64,000 nucleotides of DNA from CAMDHY01 sp046156265 (GTDB taxonomy: Bacteria; Pseudomonadota; Alphaproteobacteria; Rhizobiales; Segnochrobactraceae): the NCBI RefSeq assembly GCF_046156265.1, contig NZ_JAWDIR010000011.1, positions 1,178,001-1,242,000 of the forward strand. Direction: 5' to 3'. This document shows positions 1 to 12,013 of this stretch, piece after piece. Under the pieces are notes generated by a model that was given only the letters and a program-made list of their open reading frames with translations, was not told the DNA's origin and searched no databases. Positions within the stretch are counted from its first letter, which is position 1. Each line of letters begins with the position of its first letter. The translations under genes were made by a program, and so were the position numbers.

Positions 1-1
1 C

Positions 2-352
2 AAGTTCACCTGCCCGGGCAAGGCCGTCAAGCAGGACTGGATGCTGATCGCTTCGAACGGCGTGCCGTTCTACTGCAAGCTCTCCGTCGACAAGGACAAC
101 AGCCTGAAGGGCGACTGCTTCGATGCCATCGATCCGGACACCCGGATCAAGGCGACCGGCGACATGACCGTCAACAGCAAGTGCGCCGTGAGCGGCACCC
201 TCACCCTCAAGGCCGGGGGCGACGTGGTGAAGGCGGACATCACCGCCAACATGACGAAGAGCCAGACGACCATCATCGGGATCACCGTCGGCTCCAAGGG
301 GTCGGACAAGGGAAGGTTCGGGACCTTCACGGCCGTCCGCATGGAGCAGTGA
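2..352 (+). CDS. Small secreted four-cysteine protein, 5' end cut by window
   Basis: The reading frame is open from the first bases of the window, so the true start and any signal peptide lie upstream. The visible 116 residues align with the next two genes: the four cysteines fall in the same places (FTC, FYCKLSVD, GDCF, SKCAVSG) and the end (FTAVRMEQ) matches theirs (VQAIRMK, VAAVRAK). It is the first visible member of a tandem family of about 145-residue exported proteins. I do not recognise the family and assign no function. The two downstream copies have clear signal peptides, so a periplasmic or secreted location is inferred. Confidence 0.8.
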   Translation, partial: KFTCPGKAVKQDWMLIASNGVPFYCKLSVDKDNSLKGDCFDAIDPDTRIKATGDMTVNSKCAVSGTLTLKAGGDVVKADITANMTKSQTTIIGITVGSKGSDKGRFGTFTAVRMEQ

Positions 353-408
353 GCGCGGCCAAGTCCGCGTCGCAACGCCCTTTCGACACTCTCCCGAGGA
401 ATTTCGTC

Positions 409-843
409 ATGAACGCTCGCAACCTCCTGATGGCCATCGGCGCGACTGCTCTGCTCGCTGCTGCCCCGGCCACCGCGCAAGATATCGAGGCCCAGAAGGG
501 CTACACGTGCAAGAGCAAGTACCTCGACGCCAACTGGCTGATCATCATCGGCGGTAGCGACAAGCCGAGCTACTGCGAGGCATCCGTCGACAAGAGCGGG
601 AAGATCGGAACCTCCGCCTGCTTTGAAAAGAAGACGGACAAGATCGTTGGCGATCTTTCCGGGAAGCTCTCGATCACCAGCAAGTGCGCGATCAGCGGTG
701 ATGTTACCATCAACCCGACGAGCGGCAAGGGGGCGAAGACAACTGCCGAGCTCTACATGGACGCGGCCGCGACGAGCTTCGTCGGTGTGCTGACGGCCAA
801 GGATGACAGTTTCGTCGTCGTCCAGGCGATCCGCATGAAGTGA
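409..843 (+). CDS. Small secreted four-cysteine protein (paralogue 2)
   Basis: This encodes 144 residues. The ATG at 409 was chosen because GAGGA lies at 396-400 and a classic signal peptide follows: MNARN, a hydrophobic stretch of about 13 residues, and a likely cleavage after ATAQ near residue 23. The mature part holds four cysteines (YTCKS, SYCEASVD, SACFEKKTD, SKCAISG), which could form two disulfides in the periplasm. It shares the motif FEKKTDKI with the next gene (IEKKTDKE) and the spacing of all four cysteines with both neighbours. It lies 56 bases after the first copy and 99 before the third, so the three may be co-transcribed. Function is unknown. Confidence 0.85.
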   Translation: MNARNLLMAIGATALLAAAPATAQDIEAQKGYTCKSKYLDANWLIIIGGSDKPSYCEASVDKSGKIGTSACFEKKTDKIVGDLSGKLSITSKCAISGDVTINPTSGKGAKTTAELYMDAAATSFVGVLTAKDDSFVVVQAIRMK

Positions 844-942
844 CGCCGGTCGTCCGCCATGTCCGGCTCAATCAGCCGCAGCGGCCGTCTTTCGTCGTCG
901 AACTCTCAGCCCTTTGCGGGCAGACTTCCAGGAGCAGGCAAC

Positions 943-1380
943 ATGCGCTCTCTCGTCATCCTCGCCGCGTCGGCCGTCGTCGCCTTCGCCGCGCCGGCGT
1001 TCGCCCAGCAGGCCAACGTCATCGAGCCGAACCAGCAGAAGTACAAGTGCACGTCGAAGGACGCCGTCGGCGGCTGGTCGATGGTCTTCTTCGAGAAGGT
1101 CGCCACCCAGTGCACCTTCACCGTCGACAATGATCGCAAGATCACCGAGTCGAGCTGCATCGAGAAGAAGACCGACAAGGAAATCGGTACGCTCGAGGGC
1201 AAGATCGTCGTCGACAAGAAGTGCACCGTGACGGCAAACCTGACGATCAAGTCGAAGAAGACGTCGACCAACAGCAAGCTCAACGCCTACATGACGTTCG
1301 ATCAGACGGCGTTCACGGGGCTGCTGATCGACAAGAAGTCGGACCAGTTCGTCGCCGTCGCCGCCGTGCGGGCGAAGTAG
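943..1380 (+). CDS. Small secreted four-cysteine protein (paralogue 3)
   Basis: This encodes 145 residues. The ATG at 943 follows AGGAGCAGG at about 930-938 and begins a typical signal peptide (MRSLVILAASAVVAFAAPAFA, probably cut after AFAQQ). An in-frame ATG at 859 would add 28 residues of poor composition before the signal and is rejected. The mature protein keeps the four-cysteine pattern (YKCTS, TQCTFTVD, SSCIEKKTD, KKCTVTA) and is rich in lysine, threonine and serine. It is the last of three tandem paralogues; the gene that follows is on the other strand. The family is not recognised and the role is unknown. Confidence 0.85.
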   Translation: MRSLVILAASAVVAFAAPAFAQQANVIEPNQQKYKCTSKDAVGGWSMVFFEKVATQCTFTVDNDRKITESSCIEKKTDKEIGTLEGKIVVDKKCTVTANLTIKSKKTSTNSKLNAYMTFDQTAFTGLLIDKKSDQFVAVAAVRAK

Positions 1381-1442
1381 GGGCGACGTCTCCGGCACAC
1401 GCCGCGGCCGCCCCTGTGGGCGCCGCGGCAGACTGTCTTCAA

Positions 1443-2738
1443 TCAGGCGCTCTCGACCGGTGGTGATTCCGCACCCGCTTCCAAGGCGGTTCCGGCGCGC
1501 GCCTCACCCTCCGGCTTCCGGCGGCGGCGCTTGCGACGTTTCGACGGGGCGGGCTGGGCGACGGGTGCCAGCGCCTGACCATCGTCCCCGGTGCGTTCCA
1601 GAAGGACGATTCGCCCGCCATTCATCGCCAAGGCGGACCGGCCGTTCTTGAGGTCGAGGGCGGGCTCTCCGAACAGTTCGCGCCGCCAGCCCGACAAAGC
1701 CGGCACGCCCGCGTCGTCTGATGAGGCGATGCGGTCGAGATCGTCAGACGTGGCGATGATTTTCGCTGCGACGCCATGACGTTCGGCAACGAGCTTCAAC
1801 AGGACCTTCAGAAGCTCGGACGCCGCGCCGCCATTGCCGGTCGGCCGGTCGTTGTCGATCGGGGGCAGTTCGGGCAGGGCGCCGTCGAGGGCGCGATTGA
1901 CGAGTGTCACCAGTTCGGCGCCCGAGCGCGAGCGCTCGAAGCCCTTGGGGACGGTCCGCAGCCCGGCAAGCTGTTCGGCGGTGCGCGGGCGACGGGTAGC
2001 GACTTCGCTGACGGCGTCGTCCTTCAGCACACGGCTGCGCGGCACGTCGCGGGTCTGCGCCTCGCGCTCGCGCCAGCCCGCCACCGCCTGAAGAACGGCG
2101 AACTCCTCGCGGGACTTCGGCCGCGCCTTGAAGCGTGTCCACGCGCTCTCCGGCTCGACCCGGTAGGTGCTGGTCGACGTCAGGATCGCCATCTCCTCGG
2201 CGACCCAGTCGATGCGGCCGCTCTTCTCGAGGGAGGCGCGCAGATGACGGTAGACGTCGCGAAGGTGTGTGACGTCGGCGAGCGCGTAGTCGAGCTGGAG
2301 GTCGGACAGCGGGCGCCGCGACCAGTCGGTGAAGCGGTGGGTCTTGTCGATGCGGCCGCCGGTGGTGCGGGCGACGAGCTGGTCGTAGGCGATCGAATCG
2401 CCGAAGCCGCACACCATCGCCGCGATCTGGGTGTCGAAGATCGGCGCCGGGACAAAGCCGCCGCGGTGGTAGACGATCTCGATGTCCTGCCGCCCGGCAT
2501 GAAAGACCTTGAGGACGTCCGGCGCCCGCATCAGATCGAGAAAGGGCTCAAGATCGAGCTCCGGTGCCATGGCATCGACGATCACGGCATCATCCGGACT
2601 GGCGAGCTGTACCAGGCACAGCTTCGGCCAGAAGGTCGTCTCCCGCATGAATTCGGTGTCGACGGCGACGAACTCTGCCGCTGCAAGACGAGCGCAGACG
2701 TCGGCCAGCGCTTCGGATGTCGTAATGGTTTCTATCAT
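1443..2738 (-). CDS. rnd: Ribonuclease D
   Basis: This 431-residue protein is a 3'-5' exoribonuclease that trims the 3' ends of tRNA precursors and other small structured RNAs. The DEDDy exonuclease motifs are all visible: VDTEFMRE near residue 27 (Asp and Glu), FHAGRQDIE near residue 80 (Asp) and DYALADVTHL near residue 150 (Tyr and Asp). An HRDC domain follows around residues 210-290. The C-terminal tail is basic (KRRKRRRRK) and could bind RNA. Length is close to the usual for the family (about 380). It is a single-gene unit, convergent with the secreted-protein cluster. Confidence 0.95.
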   Translation of the reverse strand: MIETITTSEALADVCARLAAAEFVAVDTEFMRETTFWPKLCLVQLASPDDAVIVDAMAPELDLEPFLDLMRAPDVLKVFHAGRQDIEIVYHRGGFVPAPIFDTQIAAMVCGFGDSIAYDQLVARTTGGRIDKTHRFTDWSRRPLSDLQLDYALADVTHLRDVYRHLRASLEKSGRIDWVAEEMAILTSTSTYRVEPESAWTRFKARPKSREEFAVLQAVAGWREREAQTRDVPRSRVLKDDAVSEVATRRPRTAEQLAGLRTVPKGFERSRSGAELVTLVNRALDGALPELPPIDNDRPTGNGGAASELLKVLLKLVAERHGVAAKIIATSDDLDRIASSDDAGVPALSGWRRELFGEPALDLKNGRSALAMNGGRIVLLERTGDDGQALAPVAQPAPSKRRKRRRRKPEGEARAGTALEAGAESPPVESA

Positions 2739-2972
2739 CGCCTCTGTTCATAGCCGACAGAATGGAGGCTGTCGCCTGTGCAGCGGCGGCCTCCGCGCGG
2801 CACGCGGTCGCCGCTGCCGGGCGATCCGGCGAACGCGCTCCGCGCGCACAGGAACGCGCGGTCCCGGCGCATTCTGCGTGGCGCTTCAACATAGTGCTGG
2901 TTAGCCTCGGGACCGGACGAGCGTGCCGCGATTCCCCGGCCACGCCTTTGTGTGAAGTGGGTGGGGGACGCC

Positions 2973-4562
2973 ATGCGGATGCACCGCTCGATCGGGCTCG
3001 TCGGCCTGACGTTCGTCGCCGTCAGCGGCATCATCGGATCCGGGTGGATGTTCGCGCCGTTGCTGGCCGTCCAGCACGCCGGACCCGCCGCAATGGTCGC
3101 CTGGGTGGTCGGCGGCATCGCGATGTTCTTCATCGCCATCACCTTCGCCGAAATCTCCGCGATGTTGCCGGTTCCGGGCGGCATCGCCCGCGTCCCACAG
3201 TTCAGCCACGGCAATGTCGTCGCTCTCACGATGGGGTGGACGGCCTGGGTCGGCTACAACACGGCGGCGCCGATCGAGGTCGAGGCGATGCTGCGCTACC
3301 TCGATCCGCAGTCCGGATGGCTCTTCACCGCTCCCGGCTCCGGCACACTGTCGTGGGGTGGCATCGCGCTGTCCGGTGGCCTGCTGGTCCTGTTCACCAT
3401 CATCAATGCCGTCGGCGTGAAGTTCTTCACCTACGCGAACACGACGGTGACGTGGCTGAAGATCGGCATCCCGATCGTGATCGTCGTGACGCTGATCGCC
3501 TCGCGCTTCGAGACCTCGAACTTCACGGCGGGTGGCTCGTTCGCGCCGTTCGGCCTGCAGGGCGTGCTGGCGGCGATCTCGAGTGGCGGCGTGATCTTCT
3601 CCTACATCGGCTTCCGGCATGCGGTGGACATGGCCGGCGAGGCACGCAATCCGGGCTTCACGGTGCCGATGGCGCTGATGCTGTCGATCCTCATCTGCTT
3701 CGGTGTCTATGGCGGCATCCAGCTCGCCTTCATCGGGGCCCTGGAGCCCGGCGCGGTCGCGGCCGGCTGGTCTCATCTCGCCCTGTCGGGCGATACCGGC
3801 CCGGTCGGCGCGGTCGCCTCGGCGCTGGGCATCCTCTGGCTGGTCAGCCTTCTCAATGCCGGGGCGGTGATCGGGCCGTTCGGCGGTGCCCTCGTCGCCG
3901 TCGGCTCGAACGCCCGCATCGCCTATGCGCTGGCGGAGGACGGTCTGTTTCCGCGCATCATCGGGACGCTGTCCCGGCAGGGGGTGCCGCTCGCCGGCAT
4001 GATCCTCAACCTTTTCGCCTCGACCCTCGTCTTCGTCGCCCTGCCGTTCGACGAAGTCGTCCAGCTCAACAGCTCTGCCATCGTGCTGTCCTTCGTCGTC
4101 GGGCCGATCGCCGTCGTCGCCCTGCGCGCGCTGATGCCGGAGCGCCGGCGGCCGTTCCGCCTGCCGGCGGTCCACCTCGTCGCGGCGACGGCCTTCGTGA
4201 TCTCGACGCTCGTCGTCTACTGGAGCGGCTGGGACACCATCGTGCGCCTCGGCCTTTGCCTCGGGGTCGGTGCGATCGTGCTCGGGATCGTCGCACTGCG
4301 ACCCAACCGGCCGCCGCTCGACCTGGCGGAGGCCGCCTGGCTGATCCCCTACCTCCTCGGAATCGGCGTGATCTCCTATCTCGGAGCCTTCGGCGGCACC
4401 GGCGCCATTGCGTTCGGCTGGGACATTCTCGTCATTGCCGTCTTCGCGGTCGCCATCTTCGCCGTCGCCGTGCGCTGCCGTCTCTCGCCGGAGAAGGCGG
4501 ATGCCTATCTCACGGAGGAGCACCGGCTGGAGCTCGACAACCTCGATCGCCCGGCGGTGTGA
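2973..4562 (+). CDS. APC-family amino acid permease
   Basis: This 529-residue inner-membrane transporter has about 12-14 hydrophobic segments from residue 6 (GLVGLTFVAVSGIIGSGWMF) onward. The N-terminal segment has the GxxIGSGW signature of amino acid-polyamine-organocation permeases, where the unwound helix 1 binds the substrate. A GTG at 2952 is also in frame, but the GGTGGGGGA at 2960-2968 sits at the right distance before the ATG at 2973, which is preferred. The substrate cannot be told from sequence: amino acids, amines or a related compound are possible. It stands alone, divergent from rnd and convergent with pncC. Confidence 0.85.
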   Translation: MRMHRSIGLVGLTFVAVSGIIGSGWMFAPLLAVQHAGPAAMVAWVVGGIAMFFIAITFAEISAMLPVPGGIARVPQFSHGNVVALTMGWTAWVGYNTAAPIEVEAMLRYLDPQSGWLFTAPGSGTLSWGGIALSGGLLVLFTIINAVGVKFFTYANTTVTWLKIGIPIVIVVTLIASRFETSNFTAGGSFAPFGLQGVLAAISSGGVIFSYIGFRHAVDMAGEARNPGFTVPMALMLSILICFGVYGGIQLAFIGALEPGAVAAGWSHLALSGDTGPVGAVASALGILWLVSLLNAGAVIGPFGGALVAVGSNARIAYALAEDGLFPRIIGTLSRQGVPLAGMILNLFASTLVFVALPFDEVVQLNSSAIVLSFVVGPIAVVALRALMPERRRPFRLPAVHLVAATAFVISTLVVYWSGWDTIVRLGLCLGVGAIVLGIVALRPNRPPLDLAEAAWLIPYLLGIGVISYLGAFGGTGAIAFGWDILVIAVFAVAIFAVAVRCRLSPEKADAYLTEEHRLELDNLDRPAV

Positions 4563-4580
4563 TTCGTCTCGTAGCAGTCG

Positions 4581-5075
4581 TCAGGGGAGCGAGGCCGCGA
4601 GCATCTCCAGCGCCGTGGCGACCGTCGCCAGGCGGATCTCCGAGCGGGTTCGCGGGCCGAGCCGGATCTCCCGGTGGATCGTTGGCCCGTCGCGAACGGC
4701 GACGGCGAGGTGGACGAGCCCCACCGGCTTGGCCGCCGTCCCGCCGCCCGGTCCGGCGACCCCGGTGACGGCGACGGCACGGTCGGCCGCTGAGTGCGCC
4801 AGCGCCCCTTCGGCCATCAGGCGGGCGACCGCCTCGCTCACCGCACCATCGCGGGCGATGACGGCCGGATCGACGCCCAGGCACTCGCTCTTTGCGCTGT
4901 TGGAGTAGGTGACGAAGCCGCGGTCGACGACGTCCGACGAGCCCGGAATCTCGGTGAGCACCGCCGCGATCAGCCCGCCGGTGCAGGATTCGGCGGTCGC
5001 CACCATGACGCCGGCGCGTCGGCAGCGCTCGAGCAAAGCCTCAGCGGTGTCGAGGAGCGGCGCAAGATCAGTCAC
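4581..5075 (-). CDS. pncC: CinA C-terminal domain nicotinamide-nucleotide amidohydrolase
   Basis: This 164-residue protein is the stand-alone CinA C-terminal domain (PncC type). It converts nicotinamide mononucleotide to nicotinate mononucleotide in NAD recycling. The family signature ATAESCTGGLIAA is near residues 25-37, followed by VVDRGFVTYSN, DGAVSEAVARLMAEG and AVTGVAGPGGG. The start is a GTG at 5075-5073 that overlaps the stop of ispDF in a GTGA arrangement, so the two genes are translationally coupled. The same frame stays open upstream inside ispDF, but that part is not coding. Confidence 0.9.
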   Translation of the reverse strand: MTDLAPLLDTAEALLERCRRAGVMVATAESCTGGLIAAVLTEIPGSSDVVDRGFVTYSNSAKSECLGVDPAVIARDGAVSEAVARLMAEGALAHSAADRAVAVTGVAGPGGGTAAKPVGLVHLAVAVRDGPTIHREIRLGPRTRSEIRLATVATALEMLAASLP

Positions 5076-6337
5076 CGCCCGTCTCCCGGCGCAAACGGCA
5101 GGCGGACCGTCGCCGTGGCCATCGCGGCGATGCCCTCGCGCCGGCCGGTGAAGCCCAGCCGCTCGCTCGTCGTCGCCTTCACGGCGATCCGCCCCACGGG
5201 AAGGTCGGTGATCGCGGCAATGCGGGCGCGCATGGCGTCGCGGTGCGGTCCGATCTTCGGAGCCTCGCAGATGAACGTCAGGTCGAGATGAGCGATGCGG
5301 CCGCCGAGCGAGCGGACCTGCTCGACTGCCGCGACGAGGAACCGGGCCGAATCGGCGCCCCGCCATTGCGGATCGCTCGGCGGGAAGTGCGAGCCGATGT
5401 CGCCGTCGGCGATCGCGCCGAGGATCGCATCGGTGAGCGCATGCAGGCCGACGTCGGCGTCGGAGTGGCCATCAAGGCCACGGCTGTGGGGGAGGGCGAT
5501 GCCGCCGAGCGTGACGTGGTCGCCATCGCCAAAGGCGTGCACGTCGAAGCCCTGGCCGACGCGGACGTCCGGCAGGTCGGCGAGCGCTGCGCTGGTGAGC
5601 CGGGCGTCGGCGGCGGCGAGATCAGCGGCGGTGGTGAGCTTGACGTTGCCCGGATCGCCTTCCACCAGCGTCACCTCGAGGCCCGCCCATTCGGCGACCG
5701 CCGCGTCGTCGGTGAGGTCGTGGCGGTCCGCTTCCGCGGCCTTCACGTGTGCGGACAGCAAGGCCGCGTAGTGGAAGCCCTGCGGGGTCTGTGCCGTCCA
5801 CAGACCATCGCGCGGGATCGTCTCGCTGATGCGGCGCCCGTCGCCGGCCCGCTTGACGGTATCGGTGACGGGTAGGGCGGCGATTGCACCGGGAAAGGCG
5901 GCGAGGGCACGCAGCACCCGGTCGACCACCGCAGCGCCGACGAACGGGCGCACCGCATCGTGCACGAGAACGAGGTCGGGGGGACTGCCTGCAAGCGCCA
6001 TCAGGCCGTTGCGCACGGAATGCTGCCGCGTCGGACCGCCAGGGACGGGGGCTTGGAGCTTGGGGTGGGGCGCCACGGCGCCCGCGAAGGCCTCGCCATC
6101 GTCGGCGTGGATGACCGGCTGGATGACGGTGATCGCCGGATGGGCGGCGAGGCGGGCGACCGTCTCGGCGATGACCGCCCGGCCGCCCACCGTGCGGTAT
6201 TGCTTCGGGGCATCGCCGGGCCCTGCGGAGGCGCGCGTGCCGCGCCCGCCGGCGACGAGGACGACGGCGGCACTGACAGGCGGCGCACCGTCCGGCCCCG
6301 TTGGATGATTTTCCGCCTGTTCAACCGTCATGGCCAA
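5072..6337 (-). CDS. ispDF: Bifunctional IspD/IspF isoprenoid synthesis enzyme
   Basis: This 421-residue fusion covers two steps of the non-mevalonate (MEP) pathway. The N-terminal half (about 20-255) is the CTP-dependent cytidylyltransferase IspD, with an AGGRGTR nucleotide loop and PKQYRTVGG. The C-terminal half (about 260-415) is the cyclodiphosphate synthase IspF, with GQGFDVHAFG carrying the metal-binding Asp and His, then GHSDADVGLHALTDA and GDIGSHFPP. The fusion is common in Alphaproteobacteria. The start is either of two in-frame ATGs six bases apart (6337 or 6331). It is divergent from dusB and is followed by pncC with a 4-base overlap. Confidence 0.95.
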   Translation of the reverse strand: MAMTVEQAENHPTGPDGAPPVSAAVVLVAGGRGTRASAGPGDAPKQYRTVGGRAVIAETVARLAAHPAITVIQPVIHADDGEAFAGAVAPHPKLQAPVPGGPTRQHSVRNGLMALAGSPPDLVLVHDAVRPFVGAAVVDRVLRALAAFPGAIAALPVTDTVKRAGDGRRISETIPRDGLWTAQTPQGFHYAALLSAHVKAAEADRHDLTDDAAVAEWAGLEVTLVEGDPGNVKLTTAADLAAADARLTSAALADLPDVRVGQGFDVHAFGDGDHVTLGGIALPHSRGLDGHSDADVGLHALTDAILGAIADGDIGSHFPPSDPQWRGADSARFLVAAVEQVRSLGGRIAHLDLTFICEAPKIGPHRDAMRARIAAITDLPVGRIAVKATTSERLGFTGRREGIAAMATATVRLPFAPGDGR

Positions 6338-6461
6338 CTCGCTCCCACGCCCTCGACGGTGTAGGGCGAGCGGCCCGCATTGGACAAGCGGCCACCACCT
6401 TGATGCCGCAGTGGACAGGCGTGTCGCAAGCGTTGAACATTATCTGTGCATCATGTAGGGA

Positions 6462-6478
6462 TGCTCAGTTGCTGAGCA
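6462..6478. promoter_or_regulatory. Perfect stem-loop just before dusB start
   Basis: TGCTCAG at 6462-6468 pairs with CTGAGCA at 6472-6478 around a 3-base loop. The hairpin ends 7 bases before the dusB ATG (6486), where a ribosome binding site would be, and no good Shine-Dalgarno sequence is visible there. It could alternatively be a 17-base operator in the shared ispDF/dusB promoter region. The structure is seen directly; the role is inferred. Confidence 0.45.
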
Positions 6479-6485
6479 GTGCCGC

Positions 6486-7510
<1,025 letters not shown>

Positions 7511-7511
<1 letters not shown>

Positions 7512-8653
7512 TGCACGGACGTTCCGGAAAGCCGCCCGACCGCTCACCGGTGCCGGCCCGCCCCGACCTCTCGAGCGAACTCCTCAACGCGCTGCCGCAC
7601 CCGGTGGTCTGCGTCGACGGCAGCAACCTCATCGTCGCGGCGAACGACGCGGCCGAGGCCTTCTTCCAGGCGAGCACCTCGGTGTTGCGCCGCCACGCCG
7701 TCTCCGACTTTGTGCCGTTCGGCAGCCCGCTGCTCGCCCTCGTGGCGCAGGTGCGCGAGCGCGCCGCGCCGGTGTCGGAGTACCGCGTCGACATCGGCTC
7801 GCCCCGCCTCGGCCCTGACCGCATCGTCGACGTCTACGCCTCGCCGCTCGGCGAGCAGCCAGGCTCCGTCGTGATCGTGCTGCAGGAGCGCACGATGGCG
7901 GAGAAGATCGGACGCCAGCTCACCTCGCGCGGCGCTGCGCGGACCGTCAGCGGCCTGGCGGCGATGCTCGCACACGAGATCCGCAACCCCCTCTCGGGCA
8001 TTCGTGGCGCGGCCCAGCTTCTCGAGCAATCGGCCAACGAGGATGATCGGGCGCTGACGCGGCTGATCACCGAGGAGACCGATCGCATCGTCAAGCTCGT
8101 CGACCGCATGGAGGTGTTCTCCGACGAGCGGCCGATCGAGCGGGAACCGGTCAACATCCACGCCGTCCTCGATCACGTGAAGCGCCTCGCCCAGTCGGGC
8201 TTCGCGCGCCACATCCGCATCGTCGAGGAATACGACCCGTCGCTGCCGCCGGTCAGCGCCAACCGCGACCAACTGGTCCAGGTGTTCCTCAACCTCTTGA
8301 AAAACGCGGCCGAGGCGATCGGCAACGACCCCGACGGCGAGATCGTGCTGTCGACGGCGTTCCGCCCGGGCATCCGGCTGTCGATCCCGGGCTCGAAGCA
8401 GCGCGTCAGCCTGCCGCTGGAGTTCTGCGTCCGCGACAATGGCGCCGGCGTGTCGGAGGACCTTCTGCCGCACCTGTTCGACCCGTTCGTGACCACCAAG
8501 GTCAACGGCACGGGTCTCGGGCTCGCGCTGGTGGCCAAGATCGTCGGCGACCACGGCGGCATCATCGAGTGCGAATCGCAGCCGCGCCGAACCGTATTCC
8601 GTATCCTGATGCCGGCTCACGCCGGCGGTGCAACGAGGACCCCTCCGGGGTGA
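7511..8653 (+). CDS. ntrB: Nitrogen regulation sensor kinase/phosphatase NtrB
   Basis: This 380-residue cytosolic histidine kinase controls NtrC in answer to nitrogen status, normally through the PII protein. There are no membrane segments. A PAS domain (about 25-135) starts at LLNALPHPVVCVDG. The phosphoacceptor is His155 in LAHEIRNPLSGIRGAAQLLE. The ATP-binding domain shows the N box (FLNLLKNAAEAIG), G1 (VRDNGAGV) and G2 (GTGLGLALVAKIVGDHGG). Length and layout match alphaproteobacterial NtrB. It sits between dusB (1-base overlap) and ntrC (10-base gap). Confidence 0.95.
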
Positions 8654-8663
8654 CGTGGTTTCG

Positions 8664-10103
<1,440 letters not shown>

Positions 10104-10215
10104 GGCGACGCGCGCTACACGGGACGCGGCAGTGGGCAGGGTTGATGCACGCGCCGTTTTCCGCTAGCGACGCCCCGCGTGCGCACGCCTTGCGCCCCAT
10201 CCAAGGATTCCGCCG

Positions 10216-11037
<822 letters not shown>

Positions 11038-11104
11038 TGCGGCCGCAATCTCTCCGCATTTCCTCCCGCGACCTCGAGAGCCCCCAGCGCAAGGCGATTC
11101 CGCA

Positions 11105-12013
11105 GTGTCCGTCGACCGATATTCCCATCTGAAGCGTCTCGAAGACGAGAGCATCCACATCATCCGCGAAGTCGCGGCTGAGTTCCGCAACCCGGTCATG
11201 CTCTATTCGATCGGGAAGGACTCGTCGGTGATGCTGCATCTCGCGATGAAGGCGTTCTATCCGTCGAAGCCGCCGTTCCCGCTGCTCCACGTCGACACCA
11301 CCTGGAAGTTCCGGGAGATGATCCGCTTCCGCGACGACACCGCGAAGCGCCTGGGTCTGCAGCTCCTGACCCACACCAACCAGGACGGCCTGCGGCAGAA
11401 CATCAATCCGTTCGACCAGGGCTCGTCCTACTATACGCATGTGATGAAGACCGAGGCGCTGAAGCAGGCGCTGACGTCCTACGGGTTCGATGCCGCCTTC
11501 GGCGGCGCCCGCCGCGACGAGGAGAAGAGCCGCGCCAAGGAGCGCGTCTTCTCGTTCCGCACCTCGGCGCACGGCTGGGACCCCAAGAACCAGCGCCCGG
11601 AACTCTGGCACCTCTATAACGGCCGCATCGCCAAGGGCGAATCGATCCGCGTCTTCCCGCTGTCGAACTGGACCGAGCTCGACATCTGGCAGTACATCCT
11701 CGCCGATGACATTCCGATCGTGCCGCTCTACTACGCCGCCATGCGGCCGGTGGTGGAGCGCGACGGCATGCTCATCATGGTCGACGATGACCGCATCCCG
11801 ATGCGCGAGGGGGAAACGCCGGTCGAGAAGATGGTGCGCTTCCGCACCCTCGGCTGCTATCCGCTGACCGCCGCGATCGAATCGCCGGCGACGACGCTGC
11901 CCGAGATCGTCCGCGAGATGCTGATCGCCCGCACATCCGAGCGGTCCGGCCGGCTCATCGACCACGACGAGTCCGGGTCGATGGAGAAGAAGAAGCGCGA
12001 GGGGTATTTCTGA
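11105..12013 (+). CDS. cysD: Sulfate adenylyltransferase subunit 2
   Basis: This 302-residue small, catalytic subunit of ATP sulfurylase forms APS from sulfate and ATP together with CysN. It belongs to the PP-loop family: the ATP pyrophosphate loop is SIGKDSSVMLHLA near residue 38, and HVDTTWKF and GGARRDEEKSRAKER are the other typical segments. The start is a GTG at 11105 (reading VDRYSHLKRLEDE), which gives the normal family length. Its stop overlaps the cysNC start by one base (TGATG), so the two subunits are coupled in translation. Confidence 0.95.
   Translation: MSVDRYSHLKRLEDESIHIIREVAAEFRNPVMLYSIGKDSSVMLHLAMKAFYPSKPPFPLLHVDTTWKFREMIRFRDDTAKRLGLQLLTHTNQDGLRQNINPFDQGSSYYTHVMKTEALKQALTSYGFDAAFGGARRDEEKSRAKERVFSFRTSAHGWDPKNQRPELWHLYNGRIAKGESIRVFPLSNWTELDIWQYILADDIPIVPLYYAAMRPVVERDGMLIMVDDDRIPMREGETPVEKMVRFRTLGCYPLTAAIESPATTLPEIVREMLIARTSERSGRLIDHDESGSMEKKKREGYF

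Noticed and set aside
2901..4523. Long open frame antisense to the APC permease
   Set aside because: It is a by-product of high GC: low hydrophobicity, rich in Arg/Asp/Glu/Gly and His, no start signal, and fully covers a well-recognised gene. Similar antisense frames occur over the aldehyde dehydrogenase/TRAP, ndvB, kdpD and kdpB/kdpA genes and were left out for the same reason.
5076..5366. Upstream extension of the pncC frame
   Set aside because: It overlaps the coding part of ispDF on the same strand and does not look like CinA; the GTG at 5075 fits the family start.
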